Assembly: GCF_000237925.1 (NCBI RefSeq)
Contig: NC_031502.1
Span: 50,787,120 to 50,851,119, forward strand
Direction: 5' to 3'
Source of the DNA: Schistosoma mansoni
Taxonomy: Eukaryota > Platyhelminthes > Trematoda > Strigeidida > Schistosomatidae
Length of the DNA: 64,000 nt
In this document: positions 1 through 11,589 of the stretch, piece after piece
How the letters are laid out: each line of letters opens with the position of its first letter
Position numbering within the stretch: the first letter of the stretch is position 1
The notes under the pieces: generated by a model
Databases searched by the model: none
Told to the model about the DNA's origin: nothing
What the model saw: only the letters and a program-made list of their open reading frames with translations
Made by a program: the position numbers and the translations under genes

Positions 1-787
1 AAGAAGACAGAAATACTTTAACACACTTTACAAAATGATTTAAAATATTCCATTTAATCTATTTTGTTTATCAATGACTAGATCGATCTGTTGATAATCT
101 TATTTAGAAGTATGTAGCGAAAAAATATTCCACTTTTATGCTATGAAACTTCTGCCAAATAGCATCTATTTGTATTTTGATGATTCAAGATTTAATTCAT
201 ACTCGTAATTTGATAAATATCAATCATCATTAATAAGTATACTATGCAAACTGTATAAAGCTTTCTATGAAGGATCATTGAAATAAACTAAAAGAAACTT
301 TGCATCATTCACATGACTTTTGTTAAGAATTCGTAGCTTTAAACATTAGGAAACAAGGATATATAATTGATTAAGAATATAAGAAGTGAGCAAAAAGATT
401 CTTTTTTTGTTGAATTTCAGCAGCAATCCTTTTGATAAATCCAAAGATTTATTTACAAGTTATTATAATTCACTTCAATTAGTCTTAAAGCTTTTCTTTG
501 TTTCATGTTTAGACAAATCCCTTTAAACTTCCCTCTGTCAAGTCAAATTGTTTTTTTTACGTCTCTCTGTACTAAATGGTGTTCATTTTCACATCTCGTT
601 CAATATGATTAGTTTGTGAAACTCTCACTTACAAATTATTAGATTAATATGGATTTCTTGTTACACTTAAGCTTAGATTTTTTAAGGTTACTATTTAACC
701 TGACCTACTTTAGATTTTATCTTAATTCAGTACTATTAATATTAACATTTTATTCCTCACTGAAAACATTTAAACAAAAAAAGATAT
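1..787. other. AT-rich intergenic DNA, nothing recognised
   Basis: No coding or repeat signal recognised. The 62-codon open frame at 649-837 is hydrophobic, AT-driven and without a family match. Confidence 0.5.
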
Positions 788-1075
788 CAGAAAGGGGTTC
801 TGTGAAGATTGTAGTAATTTTATGGTTGAATTCATGAGTCAATTGAAAAGAGACCACCATGGAAAACCTGGGAGCACTGGACGACCGTTTCGTCCTATTG
901 TGGGACTCCTCAGAAGTGCTCATCTAACCCAAGATCTTCTATCTCGCAATTCGAATCCCGCCAGTTGGATCGTCGATGCTCACTACTGATTTCCATACTT
1001 GGAAGAAACGGCCGTCCAGTGCTTCCAGGTTTAACATGGTGGTCTAGGTTTAATTGACTCATGAATTCATCTATT
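788..1075. repeat. SINE2 copy, inverted (foldback) pair
   Basis: The left part is SINE2 in minus orientation, the right part in plus orientation, so both outer ends read as the same 3' terminus: GAATTCATGAGTCAATTGAA at the left and its complement at the right. The left half still shows hammerhead stem II (GTCC/GGAC) and GAAA, but the first stem I pair is lost. The flanking AGAAAGGGGTTCTGTG is the family's 3' tail in reverse. Confidence 0.7.
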
Positions 1076-1271
1076 CAAAACAAAATATATGTATTCAAAA
1101 ATTAATAAACGTTGTTTTTTATATCGCTGTGATTTCTTAAACTATTTACTGTTACCAAATACAATCGAAATTTCATTAACAAATGTAGTAAAATATTATA
1201 ATTAGGACGAAATTATTGCATGACCATATGATTTTGTGTGATAAACAAATCAGTAATATTATATAGTAAAA

Positions 1272-1503
1272 ATCATGAATCAATAGAAGTTAGATCACCA
1301 TGGAAAACCTGGAAACACTGGACAGCCGCTTCGTCCTATTGTGGATTTCCTCGACAGTGCGCATTTACGTTCGAATCTCGCGAGGCGGGACCGTGGATGC
1401 GCCGTCCAGTGCTTCCAGGTTTTCCATAGTGATCTAGCTTTAATTGACTCATGATTTCAACTATATAATATTACTAAAATCTACACAAACCTCCCTTCTG
1501 AAA
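1272..1503. repeat. SINE2 copy, inverted pair
   Basis: A minus-oriented end (AGATCACCATGGAAAACCTGG), a short middle that retains a B-box-like TTCGAATCTCGC, then a plus-oriented end (GTCCAGTGCTTCCAGG) and the 3' tail ACAAACCTCCCTTCTGA. The hammerhead core is not intact. Confidence 0.7.
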
Positions 1504-1962
1504 ATTAGTAATATCTTTAATTTAAACATTAAATAAACTTAATTACTTTTTTCTTTTCATTATCTTCATTATTTGATATTAAATCAGAAGATAAAAGAAA
1601 TAGAAAGAGTTAGGATAACATAAAATTGTTAGATTCTTTTTTGAATGAATATCAGACAAAACAATTAGAGATTAATGAAATAAAGATGTTTTTATTGTAT
1701 ATTTCATCTCCCTTAGTACTGTTTTTTCATTTCTCATTTAAATTAGTTGGATTAATTAAACAATTAAATTTTTATTTCTTCCAGATATTACTATATGCTA
1801 ATTTGTGAATAGATAAATTAGTAGTATCTGTCTGTGATTACTCTTTAAAATATCTGAAATCAATAATGATATACTATGTATTGTGCTGTAAAATGTTCGA
1901 TATGATTACTGAATGTGAAGTAATGTAAATTTATAAAATTCCTGTTACAATACCGTTACAGA
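1504..1962. other. AT-rich DNA, nothing recognised
   Basis: No repeat or coding signal that I can support. The small open frame 1626-1808 has only AT-rich hydrophobic content. Confidence 0.4.
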
Positions 1963-1980
1963 AAGTGCATACTGTATGTG

Positions 1981-3990
1981 TTTCTGAATATATGACCAAC
2001 ATTTCAATCTTGCACATTGTTTGAGTTAATATTACTTGTTATAGCTCATTTATGAAAACAAAATGAATGTCAACCAGTAGATACCAATTTCTTTCTTTTA
2101 GTTGTAGGAATACGGCTACTTCATTGCCAATCCTTGCTTTCACATACGCATCAGATCCTCTTTGCTCATCGATGTTACTGTCCAGGCACGTGAAGGATCT
2201 TACATCTTCCAGAGTTTTGCCAACAGGTGTGACTGGGTTGGTGTTCTCCGTATTGTATTTGAGGATGCTGCCTTTTCCTTTGCGTATGTTGAAGCCTATT
2301 GATACAGAGGCTGTTGCTACATTAGTTGTTTTCATCCGTATTTGTTCGTGCGTATGGGATAGGTGGGCTAGGTCATCTGTGAAGTCCAAATCGTCCAATT
2401 GATTCTGAGATGTCCATTGGATTCCGTGCTTCCCCTCAGATGTCGAAGTCTTCATTATCCAGTCAATCACCAGAAGAAAGAGGAATGGGGAGAGTAGACA
2501 GCCTTGTCTGACTCCGGTCCCTACTGGAAATGCATATGTCAGCTGTCCTCCATGCACTGTTGAAAACTTTTCCGGAAACTAACAACAAACTAATACCTCT
2601 GTAATTCTCACATTTGATCAGATATCCTTTCATTGGTATCTTGATGAGGTATCCTTCTTTCCAGTCCGTCGGCACTTGCTCGTCTTCCCAAATCTTCTTG
2701 AATGGAAGGTGAAGCATGTTTGCAGTTACTTCTCTGTCTAACTTCAGTTGTTCAGCTGGTCTAATCCAGTTGCGACCCAGCACCACCTGACACGTTGACG
2801 TTAGTTCTTTTTTTGGTCTCTTTCTAATTGTTCTCCACCGTAGTTTCTTGTTCTTTCAGTAGATCCTATAAAGCTTGGAACGTATTGTCGAGAGTTATCT
2901 TGAACTCATTGAGTTTGTTAGCGTATCGAAGTAAGGCTGTATTGAACCTTTGTAGTGCTGTTTGTCAAGTTGTTTGGTGCTTCTTCAGCTTCGGTTTCGT
3001 CTTGGTCACAACCAGGTGGTAATCTAAAGCTATGTCAGTTCCTCTCCGGGATCTCACACCTTCCATTGTCCTTCGGAATTTTTTGTTGATACAAATATGA
3101 TCTATCTGATTCTCTGTGGTGTGGTCCGGTGACATCCATGTAGCTTTGTGTATGCGTTTGTGGGGAATATTTTGCCACCTATAACCAATTTGCAAATCCC
3201 TCACCACTTTCATTTCTCTCTCCTAGTCCATGTTGCCTCATTATATCTTCATACCCGGTGTTGTCCACTCCGACTTTAGCATTCAGATCTCCCATCAGGA
3301 TGGTGAGGTCCTTCGCTGAGCACTTAGCTATAATTGATTGCAGCCTTCCATAGAACTGATCTTTGTCGTCGTCGTTGCCATCATTGGTGGGTGCATAACA
3401 CTGGATAGCATTCATTGTGATTCCCTGCTTCTTTGTTTTCAATGATGCTTTGATGATTCCGGTTCCGTGAGATTCCGATCCTACAAGTGCATTTCGTGCT
3501 TCTCTGGACAGCATCAAAGTAACTCCCTGAGTGACTGGAGCCTTTTCCTCCTCATGACCAGAGTACAGAAGCACCCCCACCGTACCTAATCTTTTCCATT
3601 TAGCTTGCGTCCAACGGGTTTCGCTGATTCTGTGGCCCGTCAATTTGTATCTCCACATTTCTGCAGCTACTTGTTTGGCCTTCTCCGTCCCTCACATTAT
3701 CGGGACATTCTATGTACCTATATTAATTGTTTCTCCGATTGTCAGGAGGAACATCGGCCTTGTGATTTCCAAAGCATGTCGTATTTCTTTATGAGACGTC
3801 ATAATGACACTTAATGAAAATCCTTCGACCCAGAGGGCAGAATTTAAATGGTTTGATATTTCTTTTATTTTGGTTAGCGTCTTTTTAGCAAGGTTGTTTT
3901 CTACATGATGGGATTGCTGACGTCATACCCAACCCTCCTCTATTTTAACTGCTCTTGAGACCGCTGCTTTTCCCAGGTAGGCTACAAGCA
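1981..3990 (-). mobile_element. RTE-type LINE (SR2-like), rearranged copy
   Basis: Read on the minus strand it starts near 3990 with the family 5' UTR. The endonuclease domain follows (about 3658-2965; YAPTND, LMGDLNAKVG, a DYHLVV site where the family has DHH), then the reverse transcriptase (about 2786-2067; YRGISLL, GVRQGCLLSPFLFLL, FTDDLAHLS where FADD is usual). Compared with the copy at 57982-63119 about 0.5 kb is missing between the N-terminal RT part and the segment starting AEQLK, and the 3' end is lost. Several frameshifts and stops; not functional. TSD candidates AAGTGCATACTGTATG (1963-1978) and AAGTTCATACTGTATG (3991-4006) flank it. 1981-2066 inside them is not recognisably RTE. 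Confidence 0.85.
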
Positions 3991-4010
3991 AAGTTCATAC
4001 TGTATGAGTG

Positions 4011-4689
4011 AATGGAAAATCATTCCATTTCAACTAGAAAATCTCTTAATTTATATCACTTGAGAATAAGTATAAGAGCATCAGTGTAAATAAACTATGA
4101 TATTCAATTGAAAAGAATTTAAATTATGTACATTAAACCTGAATACTGACAAATCTGAAGTTAGTCATTAAAAACTTTTTTTATCACATTGTTTCAATGA
4201 TAAGAGATCTTTAAATAATATTTGCACTTTATGATCTCTTTATTTAAACACATTGAGATAATAAAATTATTTGGGACATTTTTCTTTTCATTCTTATGTA
4301 ACTAAAACCATGTCTTCCAAATACATTTATCAGTAGTGCACAATGCATCATATAGCACATTTTCTGTGGGTAAAATATTTTGTTCACTTTTTTCTAGAAT
4401 CTACACCTGAAGTGTTTCCTAATTCCTATTTGTCTTCATTCTAGTCTTCATCCTTTATCTGAAAATGAAAAAAGAAAAAAACTGAACAAATTCACACTGT
4501 GGTTTTTTTAAAAAATCATTTTCCGACAGATGGATTACAAGAGCAAACTGATAGATAAAAATAAAATAATTGCATTTTTCAATGTACATACACATATTAT
4601 GCAAAAAGTATTTGATTGTGCTATTTTTCTATGGCGATTATTTAGTAATAAACAATAAGATATCTATCGCCTAGTTTTTTATGAATTAA
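4011..4689. other. AT-rich DNA, nothing recognised
   Basis: No supported feature. Confidence 0.4.
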
Positions 4690-4915
4690 TATACAGGGTT
4701 TGTAGAGATTAGTGAATTTTATAGTTCACATGTTAAACTGGTCAAAGTTAAACAAACAGTGAAAACTAGGGAGTACTGGACAGTGTTCTAGTATGGAAGT
4801 TTTCAGTAGTATATCTTCACGACCCCACCAAGGACTAATCTCGGTATATTCAGGTCCTGAGATGAGCACTTGTCTTTTGACTACTGAACCAGCATCTATT
4901 GGTGGATATATTTTA
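4690..4915 (-). repeat. SINE2, old diverged copy
   Basis: Weak but ordered similarity in minus orientation: tail CAGGGTTTGTAGAGAT, then GTGAAAACTAGGGAGTACTGG, then AGGTCCTGAGATGAGCACTTG in the tRNA-like part. The hammerhead is not preserved. Confidence 0.5.
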
Positions 4916-5847
4916 ATTCAATAACATCGTGACATTGTGCAGTCTTAATAAAATGATATTGGTGGGTGATTCCTTTACGTACGACATGGATGAACTCCAG
5001 TGATTACGACTTATCATAAAAAACTTGAGAATTCCCCCTCAAAATGTTTCGCTAATGATCACATGGCTTATATTAGTAAAGAGCATTTGAGGATATTATT
5101 GAATTTTACGGCTGACCTAACAGACTAACTCCGGCTAAACAATCAGTGCACTCAGTGTATCATGAAGGTTCTGGGTTCTATTCCTAATGAAGTCATGGAA
5201 TCCCACTGCTAAGAAGACTCAAACTAAGACAAAAGCCCTATTCAGTGCTTTCTGATTTTCAAAAATTGTCTAACAAGTATCAATCAGCAGAGTAATCTGT
5301 AGAATAATTTGTGATTCGACTATTACTCTAGGTGGCTCAAGATCGTATGATACTCAGAGGTATATGTACACCTATCAACTGCTTTTACATTCCTGGACAT
5401 ATGTTAATATATATATATATATATTAGTTAGCAAGACTAAAAGGTAAACAAGGAATTCTTGTTTATTAACATCCACAGAAAAATATAAAAGAACATTGAC
5501 ATGTGATTGTTGCCAAAATATCATTTATCAACGATCCTTTATTAACATTAACATTCAATTGAAATGAAATAGGGGATGTAACACAGATATCAATGTAAAA
5601 CCCAACGAAAAGTTTAGATAAAATGTTGCCATCTGCCAGAAATTTATAAAATAAACATAAATAATTGAACGTTTACTTCCAGAGAGTATCAGTGAATAAA
5701 TTTTATCGTAATATGAATACCAAACTCCCAATTTTCTATTTACCTTGAATCAATGGTAACTATTCAGTTGATATTTTGTTAAATATCATAATTTCAGTCA
5801 TAATTTTAGATTAAAAAAAATATTATTTAATTAGTTAAAATTCATAG
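4916..5847. other. AT-rich DNA with a short (TA)n run
   Basis: A (TA)n microsatellite lies near 5408-5424. Nothing else recognised. Confidence 0.4.
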
Positions 5848-5955
5848 TTAAAAGCGTGAGTCAATTGAAGTTAGACCACCATAAAAAACGTGGAAGCACT
5901 GGAAGGCCGTTTCGTCCTATTGTGGGACTCTTCGCCTCGTGAGATTCTAACCCAT
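5848..5955 (-). repeat. SINE2 3' part
   Basis: Minus-oriented: GTGAGTCAATTGAAGTTAGA, CCATAAAAAACGTGGAAGCAC, then GGCCGTTTCGTCCTATTGTG (GAAA and stem II of the hammerhead). It joins directly to GCCTCGTGAGATTCTAACCC by loss of the stem I 5' strand region. Confidence 0.7.
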
Positions 5956-6009
5956 CATCATATTCATATGCCTTTTTTATTGGATAATTTAAATTACCTC
6001 CAAGATTAC

Positions 6010-6490
6010 CCACGAGAATAATAATAATAATAACAATAGTAATAGTAATAATGATAGTACTAATAATAATAGTAATAATAATAATGATAAAACGGATCTA
6101 AGGGAGAGAGAAAAAAACTGGTTTACAAAAATAAAAATATATCATACTATATGATCAATAAATACCATAAAAGAACAAATAGGTAAACTGGGTTTTAAGT
6201 TCATTATACTTAATATATACAAGTTTATTCTTTATTTTTGTTTTTAGTTTGTTTTAACTAATTATAACAATAATAATAATAATAATAATAAATCTTTATT
6301 GATCTGTGGTTGCAAATGTCAGATAGAATGAATATTATAATGGTATTATATTGGTAATTATAGATCTATATCGATAATACATTGTAGTATTGGATAGTAT
6401 AAGAGTTAATCATAACAATAATAATGATAATGATAATAATAATAATGATAAAAATAGTAATAATAATAATAGTAATAGTAATATCGTTAG
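6010..6490. repeat. Cluster of (AAT/TAA)n microsatellites
   Basis: Three imperfect trinucleotide arrays, about 6018-6090, 6258-6292 and 6414-6485, with interspersed GATAAT variants. The poly-Ile open frame on the minus strand here is a product of the repeat. Confidence 0.8.
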
Positions 6491-7001
6491 TGATTATGTT
6501 AAGAATCGAATGACCGAATAACTGTACAAACGATATGAATAGGAAAAAAGTATATACATATATAGTATTCATGCTGTTTTCCAAAATATTCTTATCATTG
6601 TAATGACTGATTGTTTGACCTAAAAATTTGCAATAAAAAACTAAACAAAAAAGGTCACTTTTTCAATAAAAAAAAAACAAAAAAAATAAACAAACAGGCA
6701 AACAAACAATCGAATCCTGCTTAGTAACTATAAATTACATATTATTCCATTTGTTTATAAGATAGATACTAAATAGAAAAATCCATCTATTTATATGTAT
6801 ATTTTATAACATTAAAACAAATTATATCGATTGTCTAATATTGTTATTATTACTAATTGATGAACATGAAATAGTAAATAAAGATAAGTTAGTTTTGTCC
6901 TTTAATTAGATAACCTTTTATCATAAAATGTATAACCTTTTCTATATAGAAGAAATATATTACTAATATATACAAGAAATGAGGATTACTCGGTTGTATT
7001 A

Positions 7002-7128
7002 TGAGGAGTCCCACAATAGGACAAAACGGCCATCCAGTGCTTCCAGATTTTCCATGGTGATCTAGCATCAATTAACTCATGATATCAACTATATAAAATT
7101 ACTAAAATCTCCATAAAACCCCCCTTCT
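7002..7128 (+). repeat. SINE2, 5'-truncated copy
   Basis: It begins inside the hammerhead core (TGAGGAGTCCCACAATAGG) and runs through GGCCATCCAGTGCTTCCAG, CCATGGTGATCTAGC and the tail CCCCCCTTCTGATAA. The tRNA head and the stem I 5' strand are absent. Confidence 0.75.
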
Positions 7129-7180
7129 GATAACATTCTTTTATAGTTGTTACATAGTAATTAAAATATATCGATAATAT

Positions 7181-7568
7181 AAATGGATAGTGGCTAGCAG
7201 TGGAATTCAGGACGCGCGTTACGTCCTATTCAGGACTCGTCAGCTGGATTTACCTTCATCTCAGAGTAAGTGTGCACTCTGGGACTCAAAACCGGTACCG
7301 TTCGCGAACGCGAACGTTATCACGTTATCCATTAAGCTACTGAGTCCTGATAGCCACATGCTTGTGCAATGAGGTAAAGTTTAAATTCACTTATTATTGT
7401 TTATTTGAATGTCCCCATTGATGTTTAGGACTGCAATTGATCAGTCTCTTATTGGCATATGTGCAAACTGTGCGTATTACCTCTATGTAGCCTTAATTCA
7501 CAAGCATTATAAGCAAAGATGGGAACATCAAAAGGAAGATTCAAACAAACAATATAAAGTGAATTTTA
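7181..7568 (-). repeat. Sm-alpha SINE-like repeat with degenerate hammerhead
   Basis: Minus-oriented head (ATCAGGACTCAGTAGC... on the minus strand) plus the tail of an adjoining unit; the last 40 bp (GAAGATTCAAACAAACAATA) are in plus orientation, so the copy ends at an inverted junction. The ribozyme region (about 7200-7255, minus) has CTGACGA and GTCC/GGAC, but GTAA instead of GAAA and a stem I mismatch, so it is probably inactive. Confidence 0.85.
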
Positions 7569-8847
7569 TTCTTAATAACTTTCATGGAAAAGAGTAGAAA
7601 ATTAGTGATTTTAAAAATTGACTAATGTTGTATACAATATATCTTCTTGTTAAATAATGAAAAAAGATTAATTCTGAATTGTAAGTTAACTACGTTTAAA
7701 GTGTTGAAAAATGTTGAAATATCCATTTCGTAGTGCATTAAAGTTATAGGTCAATTTAAATTGCAATGTTATTACTCTGGATAGATAAGATAGTATTTAA
7801 GAGACAACTATATAATTTGCAACTGAATCTATATTGATGTTCAATCCAATGCCTTTCGATCCACATACCTAACACGCCATCTACTTAAGAACTGATTTCA
7901 AGTCACTACTAAATGATCAACCAATGTGAATAGCTTAGTCACACATTTCACAACATGAACATCTCACTGATAAATTCACGTAGTGTGAAACTGGATAACA
8001 TGGATTTAAACATAGTAAACAATCAGATTTCTCAGTTCTAGGTGTACCTCAGTGATAAGTGTCAACCATCTAAAATTAGTAACCATATCAATTGATTACT
8101 TAATAGTTATGCATAGCTTAATACAATATGAATTAAGCGAGAAAAATTTGAAAAATTATTTGATTACAAATGAAATTTTTAAACTGTCAAAACCAAAATA
8201 ACAGGGTCGAATAAATTACACTTTTAAGAACATAGAATTGAAGCAAATATGTAACTTGGGTGTTTTTGGGTTAGTCTGTTATATAATTGGTTATTGATAT
8301 ATTAAAATTAGGCAAAATTGAATTACTGATTTGCTAGGATCTACATCTATATCTAAATAAATTACGATGATTCATTTTATTTCAAACAAACGGTCTAAAA
8401 ATACATCTCTCATCAAACGGAATAAAACCCCTGAATTCCATAGAGTGTAAGATCGCTGATGGGAATTGCTGAAGTGGTCCAAGCCAGAATAAAACAACCT
8501 ACTTAAAAAAAGAAAACTTTTACAAACTACCAATCACAATGAAATGAAAAAAAATTTAATATTTTTTAGTTACAAATGTGTTCTTCAACAGCATAACACT
8601 CACTGGTGAATATCATATCTAGATAAGCTATAAATTATTGGTCAATACATTTAACTTGCAACCAACCAACCTCAGACTCAAACCCAAATCAACCTACCTA
8701 TTTTCGGTTAACTGAGTAATGTCACTTACCCCATACATGTAAATACCATGGCCCAGAAATAAAATTCACGTAATAAATGAGTTAGTTTTTTTTTTAGTAA
8801 AATAAGACAAACACAGTAAAGTCAAGTTATACGTAGTAAATATTTTG
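7569..8847. other. AT-rich intergenic DNA
   Basis: No gene or clear repeat. The stretch around 7900-8080 (GTGAATAGCTTAGTCACA) has a partial echo at 52345-52365, suggesting an old unclassified repeat. Confidence 0.35.
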
Positions 8848-8852
8848 GTTTG

Positions 8853-9265
8853 TGTTGGGGATGTCAAATCCCCAGAACTTACTTGGTAAATGGCTTAATC
8901 TTGTAGTTTTATTTTGAAAATTTGAATTTAGCTGTTTTCGCGCCAAACGCGCTCTTTTTACCTTCGCGTCATATTTCCCACCTGTAAACTATCTTAACCG
9001 CTATTGGTCCTTTGTTTCTTTATGTGTGCTATTTACTAATGATGCTCAAGGACAATTTGTTACTGTATAAATGCGCTTGACTTTTTCCCTTATTTGATTG
9101 CTTGTACTCGGCTGCTTACGGAATACATATATATTCCCCTACTTGCCTTGGACTTCTTCATCTAGTTAGCGGGGCCTGGGACTAACCGATTAGAATAGCT
9201 TATCGTGTCATTGTGTCATTGGCTTTCGTTCGTTACCGCGGAATCGATTTAGTTCAGGCATAACA
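8853..9265 (+). mobile_element. Solo LTR, LTR retrotransposon (Gypsy-like)
   Basis: 413 bp bounded by TGTTGGGG...CATAACA and flanked by a perfect 5-bp duplication GTTTG (8848-8852, 9266-9270). A TATA-like CTGTATAAATGCGC lies near 9064, giving plus orientation. No internal region remains, as expected after recombination between the two LTRs. A much older relative lies at 19133-19500. A fossil of unknown but moderate age. Confidence 0.8.
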
Positions 9266-9270
9266 GTTTG

Positions 9271-10068
9271 TAAATCACTTTATAGGTTGTTCCATTTTTA
9301 ATTTTATTCTCTGAAGAAGTGGTTCAGATTGAGTCACGAAACGTCAAAAAAATTTAATTTTTCTACTCATTGGGATATTACAAATCTTTTAGTTTTAAAT
9401 TTATTTATTTATTTTCTTTTTTAAAGAAACCCTATAAGTAATTGTTGTTGTTTTCTTCTCTAATTGTTTATATTGAATGATATACATAAGCTATAAATTG
9501 TAAACTTAATACTTACAAATATCTAAAAAAAGAACTAACGTTAAGGTGACTTAACCGTTTGGTATTATCTATGGAGTTTATTTTCAAATTTATTTACTAA
9601 AATATTAATATTTATGACAAAAAGAGAATAAAGTTGAGTGAAGAGGGAGAGAGCAATAAAAAAGGGATGAAATCATTTATCAAAATTTTATGAAAGGGAA
9701 AAGAAAGTCATTGACATTTATTATATCAATCCAATGATAATAATAATTTACGGTCAAAAGTTATTTATATATAGTTTTGCCATAAAATATCCATTCAATA
9801 ATTTGACTTTATTCTTTTAATAATGATAAAGTCATAGACAGATCTCGTGTATATCACCAACCAAAAAAGAACTAAATCTATATTAACGGTTGAATAAATA
9901 TTATAATTTCTGATTGTTTAATAGTGAACTAATGTGAAAATTTCACACCATGTATATATACATACGAATAACCTAGTTATTTCAGTTTATGTGTGGGAAT
10001 TTTTTCTGTTTGAATAATTGTTATGGTTGAAAAGATGGATTAATGTGTATTTATTGTAAAGTATATAT
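9271..10068. other. AT-rich DNA, nothing supported
   Basis: A motif at about 9313-9395 (GAGTCACGAAACGTC) looks like a common schistosome dispersed repeat, but its borders cannot be placed. Confidence 0.3.
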
Positions 10069-10078
10069 ATATTTGTAT

Positions 10079-10131
10079 CGGCCTATGCTACTCCACGAGG
10101 GGGAACAGGCGTAAATAATAATAAATCATAA
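10079..10131 (+). mobile_element. Minimal RTE 3' end insertion (53 bp)
   Basis: Contains only the last part of the RTE 3' terminus, GGCCTATGCTACTCCACGAG through AACAGGCGTAAATAA. It is flanked by a perfect 10-bp direct repeat ATATTTGTAT (10069-10078 and 10132-10141). This looks like an extreme 5'-truncated retrotransposition event. Confidence 0.75.
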
Positions 10132-10245
10132 ATATTTGTATACTATTTTATACATCAGTTGAAAAGGTTATTTATTAAGTTGATTTTTATAAAGTTCTGA
10201 AGTGTTCACATAGTGACAAACTACTGATAAAGATCATTGAAATAA

Positions 10246-10330
10246 AAGTTCCACAATAGGACAAAAAGGTTGTCCAGTGCTTCCAGGTTTTCCTTGATGG
10301 TCTAGCTTCAATTGACTAATGATTTCAACT
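10246..10330 (+). repeat. SINE2, 5'-truncated copy
   Basis: Begins at AGTTCCACAATAGGAC within hammerhead stem II and continues through TTGTCCAGTGCTTCCAGG to the tail TTGACTAATGATTTCAAC. GAAA is changed to AAAA and the 5' half of the ribozyme is absent. Confidence 0.75.
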
Positions 10331-10465
10331 ATGAAAATTAAAGTGAATATAAAAACAGAATGTTTAAGATTTGTAATATGTACAATAATAACAAAACTTT
10401 TTTTAAAAATTAAGATTCAATATACTGAATTTTGTTGCATTGAAATCATAATCATTATAATTATC

Positions 10466-10527
10466 GTCCCAAATAGGGCGAAACACGCGTCCTGGATTCC
10501 ACTGCTAGCCTCTATCCATCTTTGATT
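10466..10527 (+). repeat. Sm-alpha, 5'-truncated fragment
   Basis: Begins at hammerhead stem II (GTCCCAAATAGGGC), then GAAACACGCGTCCTGGATTC and CACTGCTAGCCTCTATCCAT. The tRNA head and CTGACGA are missing. Confidence 0.8.
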
Positions 10528-10775
10528 ATCAAATTTTGTTTTAAGATTTAGCAAGAAAGTAGTATCCTGTAAAATTTTAAAAAATTCATTTTTAGCATCA
10601 ATAATATATTTGCAGTAAACTAAGTTGTTTTAATAAAGCATTCGAGATGACATCAAATGATCATTCAATATATGGATATATCAATGAAAATTAAGTGAAA
10701 TTGCTTAAATATCCTTGAGACTAGAATTATAAATCATAAATCATAAACTTTGATTTCTTATTTATTTCAGTATTG

Positions 10776-11312
10776 TATTTAGTGGCCCCCAAACGCCCTG
10801 GTACGGACGAGAATGGGGAGGGCCCTCCCTCTTTCTCGAAATGCTCTCACATGGCCACGTGTATACAGCCTCTGCCACGCAAATCCTACTCATTACCTTC
10901 TCGTAAAGGAGGTGTTTTAACGAAATTGAGAGGACGAAAAGCGAATGTCCGGCGCTTTAACCAGGTTGATGGACACGAAAAGTCCACCTAGGGGAGTTGA
11001 AAAACCCTGATTCCAAACCAATGGTGCACATGGGCTCCAGTATCTTGAGGAAACAAATGTCGTATGAATCGATCGTTGGTCACCGTCTACCATGGGACTG
11101 CATCTCCTCACGATGTTCCACTGCCTTATGGATCGGACCTTCAGGTCGATAGCTCCGGGTGTGGCCCCTTAATAAAACCACCTGCTTCGATCTGAGCACC
11201 CGCGCAGTATCACAGCCCTCACACAATTAAAAGAAATGACAATATTTTGTGTGGTGCATTCATATCTGCTGCCCCCTTGTACCAATATTTATGTGTTCAA
11301 ATAAATTAATAA
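10776..11312 (+). repeat. Unclassified dispersed repeat X, retroposon-like
   Basis: Shares an ordered ~480-530 bp block with 26996-27470: CCCTGGTACGG, TCTCGAAATGCTCTCACATG, GATTCCAAACCAATGGTGCA, CCTTCAGGTCGATAGCTCC, ending TTTGTACCAATATT then an (AAATA)n-like tail (TTCAAATAAATTAATAAG). The A-rich tail suggests a non-LTR retroelement 3' end. It is GC-richer than its surroundings. No catalytic domain is visible. Confidence 0.7.
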
Positions 11313-11589
11313 GTAAATTGTATTTAGTTGAACGAATAATGTGATGTAATAAAGCAACTGTATATTCAAATCTGATATAATAGTCGAATGAAATATATTG
11401 TAATTTGAAGTACAACTGAAATTTCATTTTCCATTACCGCTTGTAATTCACTTAATGTATTGATTTTTAAATCATACGGATTTGGAATGATCAAAGTTAA
11501 AATCCATCAACATTATCTTCAAATGTAATACTTTAATTATCTAATAAATAGGAATTATGTTAGATTTTACAATACAGAATTTTCCATCG

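Noticed and set aside
6366-6584. 72-codon Ile-rich open frame
   Set aside because: It is the translation of an AAT/GAT microsatellite and has no coding character.
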